Shown: piece after piece, positions 17,466 to 25,594 of the stretch
How positions within the stretch are numbered: position 1 is the first letter of the stretch
How the letters are laid out: every line of letters begins with the position of its first letter
Source of the DNA: Saccharicrinis carchari
GTDB taxonomy: Bacteria > Bacteroidota > Bacteroidia > Bacteroidales > Marinilabiliaceae
Length of the DNA: 64,000 bases
Reading direction: 5' to 3'
Assembly: GCF_900182605.1 (NCBI RefSeq)
Contig: NZ_FXTB01000003.1
Coordinates: 434,001 to 498,000, forward strand
Position numbers and translations under genes: made by a program
Notes under the pieces: generated by a model
Seen by the model: only the letters and a program-made list of their open reading frames with translations
The model's database searches: none
Told to the model about the DNA's origin: nothing

Positions 17466-17849
17466 TTATGCCTTGACATGAATAAGATTATTGAGCATCT
17501 CTTTTATTTTTTTACCGGGGGTAAAAATTACTTTCGACGACTTAACGCTCGAAGCCTTTACTTCTGCGGCTGTAGCTTCGCCCACGCTGCTGATGCCAAC
17601 CCTAAGACTACCCAAATCGCCCAGACGTACATTTTTGCCGTCTCCCAAAGAGTCAACCATCACATCAACCATGGCGTATAAAACAGCGCGTATATCGGCG
17701 CCGCTCACCGTACTTATTTTTTCAATCCTATTAGTTAAACCCTCTAAGGTAAGATCGCCTTCCATTTTTGCTGAGGCATAAAATTTCTTTTCTCCTCCGC
17801 CGACAACGCCCGGTTGCCCTCTTTCGATAACATTAAATTTAATAGGCAT
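17466..17849 (-). CDS. HU-HIG type DNA-binding protein
   Basis: 127 residues, a histone-like HU/IHF-fold protein of the kind found in Bacteroidota. The start MPIKFNVIERGQPG and the segment GGGEKKFYASAK are typical of this class, with the dimerisation helices (about 35-75) and the beta segment NVRLGDLGSLRVGI before a C-terminal FTPGKKIKEML. It probably bends or coats DNA. Monocistronic. The Rhs-derived region begins just upstream. Confidence 0.88.
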   Translation of the reverse strand: MPIKFNVIERGQPGVVGGGEKKFYASAKMEGDLTLEGLTNRIEKISTVSGADIRAVLYAMVDVMVDSLGDGKNVRLGDLGSLRVGISSVGEATAAEVKASSVKSSKVIFTPGKKIKEMLNNLIHVKA

Positions 17850-17903
17850 ACTTGTTTGTTTTATAGGTTAATAATAATTTACTGTAAGCCTTTGTTAATC
17901 TGT

Positions 17904-18131
17904 TTAATAAAATCGAACATAAGATAATAAATGGATATTAAGCCTAAGTTTGTCATTTTTCATTTTTTTATAAAAAGGTCTTACTAATATGTATAGTAAA
18001 AATTTATTTTCATCATCTAAAAACATACTTATGTTTCCTTTTGATAAACCTTTTTCTTCCCTTAGAAGATTATACATCCAATAAGCTCTTATCGCAGCCA
18101 ACACTCCTGCTAATATTATTAAATTATCCAT
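17904..18131 (-). CDS. Small membrane-associated protein coupled to an Rhs tail fragment
   Basis: 75 residues, with one hydrophobic N-terminal helix (NLIILAGVLAAIRAYWMYNLL) followed by a basic, Lys-rich segment. No family recognised. Its start lies 2 bases after the stop codon of the Rhs C-terminal fragment (18134), so it is translationally linked to it. In polymorphic toxin loci the gene directly after a toxin tip usually encodes the immunity protein; that position is the only evidence for such a role here. The AT-rich composition differs from the neighbouring core genes. Confidence 0.5.
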   Translation of the reverse strand: MDNLIILAGVLAAIRAYWMYNLLREEKGLSKGNISMFLDDENKFLLYILVRPFYKKMKNDKLRLNIHLLSYVRFY

Positions 18132-18133
18132 TT

Positions 18134-18613
18134 TTAATATTTATTATAAGGCCAAACATATGTATTATCAACTCTCATTTCATAAGTATCAGGAGCTATG
18201 GGAAAGTATCCTGATGGAGAATCAATATTTATAAAAATTTTTAAACTTCCACCTAAACCAAAATAGAAATTCAAATCTAAAATATTAATTCTTTCCGTAG
18301 TTGCATTAAGGCCTGCTTTCATATCATACAAGAATATATTACCTCCAATTGCGGCATTTTCTGAAACTAAACTTTTTTCAGCATTTATTGAAAGTGGTCC
18401 TGCCCCTAAAGCACCAGATAGTTTCCAATCTCTTCCATATTGAATTGCCTTGCCGTATTTTCTTCTATTTCCTTGAGACCCTTTTATTAATTCTTTACTT
18501 ATCCCAGCCTTACCTTCATAACCCACTCCAAATAATTTAGCCTTTGTTCCAACAACAGCCCCTGCTTCAACGCTTGCTTCAATATCAAACCAACCCCCTC
18601 CAGATTGGGCAAG
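18134..18613 (-). pseudogene. Displaced Rhs-type C-terminal fragment (orphan tip)
   Basis: The frame is open from a TGA at 18614-18616 to the stop at 18134, about 159 residues, but the first in-frame ATG lies well inside (18526). The residues before it (GGGWFDIEASVEAGAVVG) read as real protein, so coding sequence is missing at the 5' end. The Gly/Ala-rich beta-like sequence (for example LSGALGAGPLSINAEK) resembles tails of Bacteroidota Rhs proteins. It lies downstream of a terminator and of the longer Rhs gene, the arrangement expected for an orphan C-terminal cassette stored for recombination. No catalytic motif is recognised. Confidence 0.55.
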
Positions 18614-18628
18614 TCATCGTAAGTGCTT

Positions 18629-18654
18629 AAAAAGCCCGATTAATCGGGCTTTTA
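18629..18654 (-). terminator. Terminator after the Rhs companion gene
   Basis: AAAAGCCCGATTAATCGGGC plus TTTT is an almost perfect palindrome with T/A-rich ends. It ends the Rhs plus small-protein transcript and separates it from the orphan tail fragment downstream. Confidence 0.85.
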
Positions 18655-18670
18655 TGTTATTCTATTTTGC

Positions 18671-19042
18671 CTATTCTTCTATTCTTTTCCCTAGAATAAA
18701 ATAATAGCACTGATCATCTCTATGAATGAAAATTGAATCTGAGGAAGAATTCTTAACAACATAATCACCTCTTCGGATAAAAACTCCAAGAAACTCATCA
18801 TTATAAGCATAATTATATGAGGATGGTAATTTGAGTTCCCGTCCATTATTTAACTTAACAAATGTCACTCCATTATTCCGTATTTTTACAATTTCTCCTT
18901 TAAACTCAGTTTGTCGTGAAACCATATTATACCTTTTCCATTCTTTTTTTTGAAAATAAATACCTCCAATGGACATAATGATAAAACCTAATAAGATGGC
19001 TATGAGAAATTTTCCTATGTTTTTATTTTTAAATGGTATCAT
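18671..19042 (-). CDS. Small membrane-anchored protein after Rhs gene (candidate immunity protein)
   Basis: 123 residues: a basic start, one transmembrane helix (about 11-28, FLIAILLGFIIMSIGGIYF) and a soluble beta-rich domain (FKGEIVKIRNNG, FVKLNNGREL). No known family recognised. It starts 30 bases after the stop of the Rhs gene on the same strand and is closed by the terminator at 18629-18654, so the two form one transcript. By position it is the candidate cognate immunity or partner protein of the Rhs C-terminus; this is inference. Confidence 0.6.
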   Translation of the reverse strand: MIPFKNKNIGKFLIAILLGFIIMSIGGIYFQKKEWKRYNMVSRQTEFKGEIVKIRNNGVTFVKLNNGRELKLPSSYNYAYNDEFLGVFIRRGDYVVKNSSSDSIFIHRDDQCYYFILGKRIEE

Positions 19043-19072
19043 TTTACAATATAATCTATGTTATAGAATTCA

Positions 19073-20701
19073 TTAAAAACTAAAAAAATTTCCCCAATCA
19101 GTAAAATAATTTGTTTGGCCAACTCCAATGTGTCCAGAAACACCAGGTGGAGAAACTCCCAAGTGAACTGTTTTCCCTATTATATAACCCTTGTTTTCTA
19201 CTGGTGCAATTAAATAGCCACCTCCAACCTCAATCCACCATGATGCCCCTACGCTAAAAGAATAGCTTCTTCCTAAAAAGTCGTTTATTCCCATTTTACT
19301 AACATCCCCAACAAAATAATAAGATGTCAATTGCCAAGATAACCCATAGTCAAGGCCTACCGCATTAATGTAAGGAGGACCAGTTCCTATAGAGGTATAC
19401 CCCTTAGATACACCTGTATCTTTGCCTCTAAGCATTGTCAATTGACCTCCAGCCTGATCATATCCTGCACCATAAACTCCATCAACTGTTAATTCATGAG
19501 ACCATGCATCTGGTGGCATATTTTCTTTCATCCGATAAATTGCAGATGCCCAATGCATTAAATTAACACCCCCACTTGAAGAGGCAACTTCCGTCCCCGA
19601 CATATTTCCATTTGAATACCGAACGGCATATACATGTTGAGATGTTGCATAATTTCTCGATGGTGAGCCTGAAGGAGTGGGTAGTGGTAAATATCCAATC
19701 CCTCTGTCTTGCATCGAATAATAATAGTTTATCATTACACTTCGTTGCCTAAAATATAGATGGTTATCCCATTGATGGTTGCCATACGTCAAATCACTGG
19801 GGCTCAAATACCCACCAACACCTATATAACTATTGGAAACGGCATTACCAAGCGATTGCCCATGATTAATGGTATTGTCCAATATACCCGCAACGTAATT
19901 TACCAAACTTGGAAGTATGAAAAACAACGGATTTTCGCCGCTCGGGTCGGAGTACATCAACGGATTGTTTAAACCATAGGCATATCTGTTATAGTTAAGT
20001 GCATTGCCGGGATATGTAATATGCGGGTCGGGGCTTAAAAACTGGGCTAGCAGCGGGTCGTAAACCCTACCGTTCATATTAATCAACCCAAAGGCATCCA
20101 AATGCTCGTGCATGGTATATCCTCTGTCGGTTAACAATGATGTTCGATTGTCTTTTAATGTCCAGTTTTGTGGGTCGCGTCTGTTGCCCCAAGGGTCGTA
20201 CGCAAACTTTTGTTCGGAGCCATTATAGGTGGCCATATTACCGGATTTATCTGTCAAAGCTATCAACGATCCTTGGTAATCGGTAATTGCATGATACAAT
20301 TTACCAATACCGTTGGTTTCGATGTATAATGCCGTCAATCCATTACCTCCGCTAATATAGTGTACTTTTTTAACTTCTCCGGCTTTATGCTCCTCTTCGT
20401 AATTATTAAAATAGTATCTGGTTAAACCATCCTGTATGCCCCCTGAGTATGAGGCTTTCCTTCTTTGTTCGTCAATACCATATTTAATTACAAGCGATAA
20501 ACTACCTTCAGTTATTTCTTTAACTTTTTTAAAACTGGTATATTCGATGAACTGCTCATCTTCTGAAAAACTCACAGGCTTACCTTCGACAGATGTTATA
20601 GCGTTTGGGCCAAAATTAACGGATTGCGTATTTAGGCCTAAAGCTTTACCTCCTCCTATTTGGATATAAATGTTGGCGTGTATATCCGGAATAAATGCCA
20701 T
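19073..20701 (-). CDS. Rhs-repeat core protein, N-terminally truncated
   Basis: 542 residues. Residues about 130-270 are the conserved Rhs-associated core: DYQGSLIALTDKSGNM, YDPWGNRRDP, MNGRVYDPLLAQFLSPDPHI and NRYAYGLNNPLMYSDPSGE. The last 270 residues are the variable tail, Gly- and Tyr-rich, ending SGHIGVGQTNYFTDWG. Complete Rhs proteins have a signal peptide and over a thousand residues of YD repeats before the core; here only about 130 residues precede it and there is no signal peptide. The 340 bases upstream carry broken protein-like frames. The gene is therefore a truncated remnant that still has an intact core and tail. Confidence 0.8.
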   Translation of the reverse strand: MAFIPDIHANIYIQIGGGKALGLNTQSVNFGPNAITSVEGKPVSFSEDEQFIEYTSFKKVKEITEGSLSLVIKYGIDEQRRKASYSGGIQDGLTRYYFNNYEEEHKAGEVKKVHYISGGNGLTALYIETNGIGKLYHAITDYQGSLIALTDKSGNMATYNGSEQKFAYDPWGNRRDPQNWTLKDNRTSLLTDRGYTMHEHLDAFGLINMNGRVYDPLLAQFLSPDPHITYPGNALNYNRYAYGLNNPLMYSDPSGENPLFFILPSLVNYVAGILDNTINHGQSLGNAVSNSYIGVGGYLSPSDLTYGNHQWDNHLYFRQRSVMINYYYSMQDRGIGYLPLPTPSGSPSRNYATSQHVYAVRYSNGNMSGTEVASSSGGVNLMHWASAIYRMKENMPPDAWSHELTVDGVYGAGYDQAGGQLTMLRGKDTGVSKGYTSIGTGPPYINAVGLDYGLSWQLTSYYFVGDVSKMGINDFLGRSYSFSVGASWWIEVGGGYLIAPVENKGYIIGKTVHLGVSPPGVSGHIGVGQTNYFTDWGNFFSF

Positions 20702-21042
20702 CTACCATATTATCCTCACAATTTAACGGGTATCTTAAATCTGTATCTACTTCCGGTTTTCTTATTTTTGCTTTGGCTTTCCAAAATCTCCTTATGGGGC
20801 TTCTGTAAAAGTTTATATGTGTCCATCCATCCTTACAACTCAAACCCACTCCCAGACCCAATAATAAGGTTTTTTTGAGGTATTTTTACTTCTGTTTTTT
20901 TAAAGGTACGGCCAATCCAGCTTATGTCTTTAAAAGTGAGTTACACACTAAATTTGGGTTCTGAAAAATTAGGATAAATTTCATTTATTTTCGATATACT
21001 TTAATGGTTATTTCAAAAGTTACCTTCTACCGGAAGCTTATT
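20702..21042 (-). other. Degenerate stretch upstream of the Rhs gene
   Basis: No intact gene. On the minus strand two short frames read like protein but are broken by stops: one over about 20720-20850 contains KKTGSRYRFKIPVKL, another over 20646-20861 contains RKPEVDTDLRYPLNCEDN and runs into the Rhs start region in a different frame. This is what decayed coding sequence looks like, and fits loss of the Rhs 5' part. Confidence 0.45.
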
Positions 21043-22614
21043 TTATTTCAAGCTCATTTCAATGGCTTTTAAGGTTTGGTAATCGCTTAGCGAGGCGGAG
21101 AATTTATTTGTAATACCAAACCTTTTTAACACTTCTTTTATAACCCTTGTAGTGGTGAGTTGATAATTTATTTTAGATTTTAGGCCTATGTTTCCCAAGT
21201 AGTCATTAATCTCCTGTTTGCGTTTGTCAGATAGGTAGGGCATGGAAAAATCATTGGAAAGAGGCTCGAAATTATAATTATTGTGGAGGTGCAGGTTCAA
21301 GCGGTTTTTGGTATCATTGAAAAACAAGCTTTGGCCGGGCAGCAGGTCTTTGCTAGCAAAAAACTCGCTGACCCATGCCCGGTTCTTCCTGCGCTCGGGT
21401 GGCAGGTTAAGCATAAGCATAGCGCTTTCATAGTTTAAAAATGGTGTCCAGGCGGGTAGTCCCATCATAGACGGAACCGTAAGTACATAGCTTATTAGTA
21501 CCGCTTTTATCCGCATGGTAATTAGCGGATACAACCTAATATCCTCCATCAGGTAGCTGTATCTATCAATAAACTCCTGCTCGGATCTGAATTCATCCTT
21601 ACATCCGTCTGCTTTGTAATTTATACCATGTGTATAAGCCAAATAATTAAGGTATTGAGGATTGCGGGACAGTGTGTATGTATTTATGCCGGACAGCACA
21701 TCGCCTCCCATGCCACTTATCATGCTTGCCGGCTTATTTTGTAGAATATCGTTTATTTTATGGTAGAATTCAATGTGATACATTCCGTGCAGGTGTGTGC
21801 TAAAGGCATACAAATCGTGCCAATGCCCGGAGTAATGGAAAGCATCTTTTAAATGTATCCGCTCCCAGTGATGCCCTAGTTTTTTCGCTATTTTTTTTGC
21901 TTGCTGTACTTCAAAGCTTTTTTCCTGATTGGCCGAGATACCGTAGGTGTAGTTTTTTACCCTGGATCTATCGTGCATAAAATAGTTGGCAATGCGGGAA
22001 TCGTACCCGCCGGAAGTGGGAATTACGATGTCGCCCACGGTACGCTCTTCACGCTTGCGGCAGTAGTTGTCAAATTTATTCCAAATATCTTGTTCTGATG
22101 CCCCTTTAAATTCATCGATGCGTTTTGCCGGATCTTCCTTTTGAGTAATGCTTAGATCACCCAACTTATAACGTAAGCTCGAATAAAAAGATAGAAAACG
22201 GACTTCTTTAAATATGGTCCGTTCAAAAACACTAAAGCCATATTTTAAATAATCGAACAAGCCTTGCTTGTCTATCGCCTTGTTCTCTCCCAAACACACC
22301 TTAGGAAAAGTAGATACCACGCCTTCTTTACTATTATAATACAGAGGGATACTTTGCAGCCAATCGTTTTCTACAAGCACCTCATCCTGGCAGATATGGA
22401 TGAGTAAATTGTGATCCAGCAAGTTATCCGAAGCAGGAAAACCCATAGAATAAACCCCATTTTTAACCATGCAAGTGTTTAAATCGCCATAATAATACAG
22501 CGAAAGCCAGCCCATGGACAGGTCAAAATCCTTTATTTGAATATTGGGGTTTATTTTGGGGAGATAATTTATTTTGCTCTTTGACAAGATAAACCCCACT
22601 ATTTTAGCGTTCAT
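21043..22614 (-). CDS. Asparagine-synthase-like ATP pyrophosphatase (no glutaminase nucleophile)
   Basis: 523 residues from the ATG at 22614. The C-terminal half is an asparagine-synthase/AANH-type domain with the PP-loop PTSGGYDS (about 199-206), which binds ATP and adenylates a carboxylate, and a later GMGGDVLSG motif. The N-terminal part resembles a class II glutaminase fold but starts MNAK rather than MC, so the catalytic Cys is missing and it must use ammonia or another donor. It lies directly after a flippase gene and near a glycosyltransferase, suggesting amidation of a surface glycan or peptide. An in-frame ATG at 22641 lies upstream of the predicted transcription start and is rejected. 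Confidence 0.8.
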   Translation of the reverse strand: MNAKIVGFILSKSKINYLPKINPNIQIKDFDLSMGWLSLYYYGDLNTCMVKNGVYSMGFPASDNLLDHNLLIHICQDEVLVENDWLQSIPLYYNSKEGVVSTFPKVCLGENKAIDKQGLFDYLKYGFSVFERTIFKEVRFLSFYSSLRYKLGDLSITQKEDPAKRIDEFKGASEQDIWNKFDNYCRKREERTVGDIVIPTSGGYDSRIANYFMHDRSRVKNYTYGISANQEKSFEVQQAKKIAKKLGHHWERIHLKDAFHYSGHWHDLYAFSTHLHGMYHIEFYHKINDILQNKPASMISGMGGDVLSGINTYTLSRNPQYLNYLAYTHGINYKADGCKDEFRSEQEFIDRYSYLMEDIRLYPLITMRIKAVLISYVLTVPSMMGLPAWTPFLNYESAMLMLNLPPERRKNRAWVSEFFASKDLLPGQSLFFNDTKNRLNLHLHNNYNFEPLSNDFSMPYLSDKRKQEINDYLGNIGLKSKINYQLTTTRVIKEVLKRFGITNKFSASLSDYQTLKAIEMSLK

Positions 22615-22630
22615 AACAAATGTGTTTTTG

Positions 22631-22661
22631 CAAAAGTACATTTATAACTCAGTTATATCAA
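22631..22661 (-). promoter_or_regulatory. Promoter of the asparagine-synthase-like gene
   Basis: On the minus strand TTG (22661-22659) is separated by 20 bases from TACTTTTG (22638-22631), an exact match to TTG-N17-23-TAnnTTTG. It overlaps the last codon of the flippase gene and gives a leader of about 10 bases before the ATG at 22614, which decides that start. Confidence 0.75.
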
Positions 22662-24139
22662 AACATTGATTTTATCTGTTTTATACTCCTTATAAAACGA
22701 GTGAGAAACAAAAAAAACACAAATGCCAAAGATACCGTGCCCGACCGAAGAGCCAGATTAAAAATTAAATTCAGGTACTCGTGCATATCATATTCAATAG
22801 TGGGTAAGTAAGATATCAGATACCAGGCAAAAAAACTGCTGACCACAATCTTTAACGAATCAAAAAACAGCACCTTTATTTTTAGTTTGTAGGCAATAAA
22901 GGCCAAGGTAAGCACAACATAAACAAATTTAGCAATAGCTGTAGAAATAGCTGCGCCGTTAATTCCCCATTGCGGTATAAGCAGCAGGTTAAGTGCCAGT
23001 ACCATAATGCCCAGAGCGATGGCTAAGTAAGTGCCCACTTTATAATATTGGGATACACTCAGCGTTACGGCGCCCAAGCCCATAAAACAGTAAAACAAAT
23101 GCGATATGGATATAAAGAACACCACCCATTTCCCTTCGGCGTAGGAAGGGGGTAAAAACCCCAATATTAAATCAATATTTATCCAAATATTAACAAAAAT
23201 GAATGCCCCCATCAATATTTGCGAAAGGCTGCTTTTTTTTAGTAGTACACTTAGCTCCTTATAGTTTTGTTGGTTTAAGAGGCCGGCAATAACCGGAGTG
23301 CCTATTTTGCCCATTGAGCTTCGGGGGATGCGGGTAAGGGCACCAAAATAGTTGGTGATAGAATAGACTCCTGTAGCCTTTAGTCCCAAATAATAGCTAA
23401 TCATATATTTGTCGATGTAGCTGGCCAATATTTCACTTAAGCCGGACAGGATATAGAACAAACCCACGCTGGTTATCTTTTTTAGGTGAGTGGCATAAAC
23501 CGATAACTTGGGCCATTGAAAATTAATATCCCCTTTTTTTACCATAAAAAATAACAAAGCCACAACGGGTATGGCCAAATTTAGGGTGTAAAGTAACATA
23601 AACGTATTAAACGAAATGTAATGGTATAGATATAAAATGCTTAGCACGAGTATCCCAACGCGTACCACAACATCTTTGTATAAATTACCTATAGCCGAGT
23701 TAAACGTGGAAGCACTGAACATATCCACAACAATGAAGGCAAGGGTAAAAAAGGTTAGCGGAAATAAAAGAGGATAATATTGTTGTTGTAAGTGGGTATC
23801 TACTTCTTTGGTAATAAGAAACAAATCGCCCCAAAAATAAAATAATACGGTAAACAATAGGAAACCGATACTGGCAAAAAGAGAAACAAAAATAAAGAAC
23901 GAATTGTGGGCGTTTTTCCTGTTCCGGAATTGCGGGAAAAAGTAAACGATTATACCCGCCGATCCAAGTGACGCGAATTGTGCCGCAATGGCCGAAACGG
24001 TAATAAGTATGTTGATAAGTCCAATCTCTTCTTCCGAAAAAATAATTGGAAAAAGGATAGCAACATTAATGCCGCCCAGGATTACCCCCAAATACGAATA
24101 GATAGCTCCCTTGAATGTTTGCTTGATGATAACGCCCAA
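22658..24139 (-). CDS. Polysaccharide/lipid-linked oligosaccharide flippase (Wzx-like)
   Basis: 493 residues, nearly all hydrophobic, with about 12-14 transmembrane helices. The N-terminus (IIKQTFKGAIYSYLGVILGG) and the internal YIDKYMISYYLG and GINGAAISTAIAKFVY segments are typical of the polysaccharide-biosynthesis branch of the MOP superfamily, which flips lipid-linked glycans across the inner membrane. The only start that keeps the family N-terminus is TTG at 24139; the frame has a stop five codons earlier. The neighbours (asparagine-synthase-like enzyme, divergent glycosyltransferase) support a small surface-glycan cluster. Confidence 0.88.
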   Translation of the reverse strand: MGVIIKQTFKGAIYSYLGVILGGINVAILFPIIFSEEEIGLINILITVSAIAAQFASLGSAGIIVYFFPQFRNRKNAHNSFFIFVSLFASIGFLLFTVLFYFWGDLFLITKEVDTHLQQQYYPLLFPLTFFTLAFIVVDMFSASTFNSAIGNLYKDVVVRVGILVLSILYLYHYISFNTFMLLYTLNLAIPVVALLFFMVKKGDINFQWPKLSVYATHLKKITSVGLFYILSGLSEILASYIDKYMISYYLGLKATGVYSITNYFGALTRIPRSSMGKIGTPVIAGLLNQQNYKELSVLLKKSSLSQILMGAFIFVNIWINIDLILGFLPPSYAEGKWVVFFISISHLFYCFMGLGAVTLSVSQYYKVGTYLAIALGIMVLALNLLLIPQWGINGAAISTAIAKFVYVVLTLAFIAYKLKIKVLFFDSLKIVVSSFFAWYLISYLPTIEYDMHEYLNLIFNLALRSGTVSLAFVFFLFLTRFIRSIKQIKSMF

Positions 24140-24324
24140 TCTGATAAAGATTTAACTGTTATGCAATAATTTTTAGCAAAGAAAGTAATTTTAATGCTTA
24201 TTTGTCCTTCAACAATTATATTTTTACCAGATGAAGCCGGCATGGCCGGAGCAAATAGACAGGCCGTACAAAACGATGATTATAAACTGTGTTGGTTGTC
24301 AGGGCTTTGCTTATTTTTAATCAC

Positions 24325-25251
24325 ATGAAAACTGTCCCCATACTACTTTTTACCTACAACAGGCCGCAGCATACCCGCCTAACGGTTGAAGCGCTGTTAA
24401 AAAACCCCTTGGCGAATCAAAGTCATTTGTATGTTTTTTCGGATGAGGCTAAGAGTCCGGCGGATCGGGAGGCGGTAGATACAGTGCGGGCCTATTTAAA
24501 TCAAATCAAAGGATTTGCAAGTGTTAGCAAAGTATTTCATAAGCAAAATAAAGGTCTGGCTAAAAGCATCATCGAAGGCGTAAGTGAAGTGTTTCAAATA
24601 CACGACAAGGCCATTGTGCTGGAGGACGACCTGGAAACTTCGCCTCACTTTTTACAATTTATGAACGCGGCATTAAATTACTATTCTCCGCAAAAAGTAT
24701 GGAGCATTGCCGGCTATACGCCCAATATAAAAATACCGGATAACTATGTTTACGACAGCTATTTGGTGCATCGTAACTGCAGTTGGGGCTGGGCTACATG
24801 GAAGCAAAATTGGATGAAGGTAGATTGGGAAGTGAAAGACTTTAAAACCTTTTTTACCGACAAAAACCAAAGGTATCAATTTGAACGAGGTGGCAACGAT
24901 TTGTCTGTGATGCTGCTTAAGCAACAAAAACAAATTATTGATTCCTGGTCGGTTCGTTTTAATTATGCGGCCTATAAAAACAACAAACCCAGCGTGTACC
25001 CTACACAGTCTTTCATTAACAACAGGGGGGTAGATGGTAGCGGAACCAACATGAAAAGAAGCGGAAAATATGATTCTGCATTATTTAAAGGTATAAGTGC
25101 CGATTTCAAATTTTGCTCTGATGATGTAGTGCATCCTGCCATTGCCCATCACTTTAAGCAATTTTATAATGTATCCCTGTATCGAAGATTAATCAATGGT
25201 TGCAAAACACAAATGGCGGTGTGGGATTATAAAAAGGGAAATAACTACTAA
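24325..25251 (+). CDS. GT-A fold glycosyltransferase
   Basis: 308 residues from the ATG at 24325 (MKTVPILLFTYNRPQHT). The N-terminal Rossmann-like segment ILLFTYNRP and the metal-binding ED(D) motif in IVLEDDLETSP (near residue 95-105) place it among inverting GT-A enzymes, similar to GlcNAc-transferase-like families. WGWATWK (about 151-157) is a further family hallmark. Acceptor and sugar cannot be told. A start at 24289 would add an unconserved stretch and is not used. Transcribed away from the flippase gene, it probably adds a sugar to the same surface glycan. Confidence 0.85.
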   Translation: MKTVPILLFTYNRPQHTRLTVEALLKNPLANQSHLYVFSDEAKSPADREAVDTVRAYLNQIKGFASVSKVFHKQNKGLAKSIIEGVSEVFQIHDKAIVLEDDLETSPHFLQFMNAALNYYSPQKVWSIAGYTPNIKIPDNYVYDSYLVHRNCSWGWATWKQNWMKVDWEVKDFKTFFTDKNQRYQFERGGNDLSVMLLKQQKQIIDSWSVRFNYAAYKNNKPSVYPTQSFINNRGVDGSGTNMKRSGKYDSALFKGISADFKFCSDDVVHPAIAHHFKQFYNVSLYRRLINGCKTQMAVWDYKKGNNY

Positions 25252-25336
25252 AGCACATAAGCTCTGTTTTTTTCCACAGACCCAAAATATTGCGCATGAT
25301 TCCCTATTAGCCCCCTAATGGAGTCTGTGAAAAGCA

Positions 25337-25369
25337 AAACCCCTTGATTATTAACTAATCAAGGGGTTT
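25337..25369. terminator. Terminator between the glycosyltransferase gene and tRNA-Leu
   Basis: Fourteen-bp perfect stem AAACCCCTTGATTA / TAATCAAGGGGTTT with a 5-base loop. Read on the minus strand it lies 5 bases after the tRNA 3' end and is followed by TTTTGCTTTT, so it ends the tRNA transcript; it may also stop the glycosyltransferase mRNA. Confidence 0.85.
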
Positions 25370-25374
25370 AAATG

Positions 25375-25456
25375 TACCCAGAGCCGGAATCGAACCGGCA
25401 CGGGTTGCCCCACTGGTGTTTGAGACCAGCGCGTCTACCTATTCCGCCATCTGGGC
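25375..25456 (-). tRNA. tRNA-Leu (anticodon CAA)
   Basis: 82-base tRNA on the minus strand. The acceptor stem GCCCAGA pairs with TCTGGGT (terminal G-T), with A as discriminator. The anticodon stem CTGGT/ACCAG encloses CTCAAAC, giving anticodon CAA, which reads UUG. There is a long variable arm (GGGGCAACCC-type stem) as in class II tRNAs, and a T loop TTCGATT. CCA is not encoded. Confidence 0.95.
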
Positions 25457-25594
25457 AAATGTTATCGCTAACATTTTTGCGGTTGCAAATATAGGTAAAA
25501 GGAGCACTTTTGCAAACAAAATAAGCAAATAATCGCACGGGTAGTTTTTAATTGGTTCATAATAAACACTTATCTTGCGAAAAATAAATATTTC

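Noticed and set aside
25337-25369. Possible attC or integrase site next to tRNA-Leu
   Set aside because: The 14-bp stem with T tract is a normal terminator of the tRNA, and no integrase gene or direct repeat of the tRNA 3' end is present.
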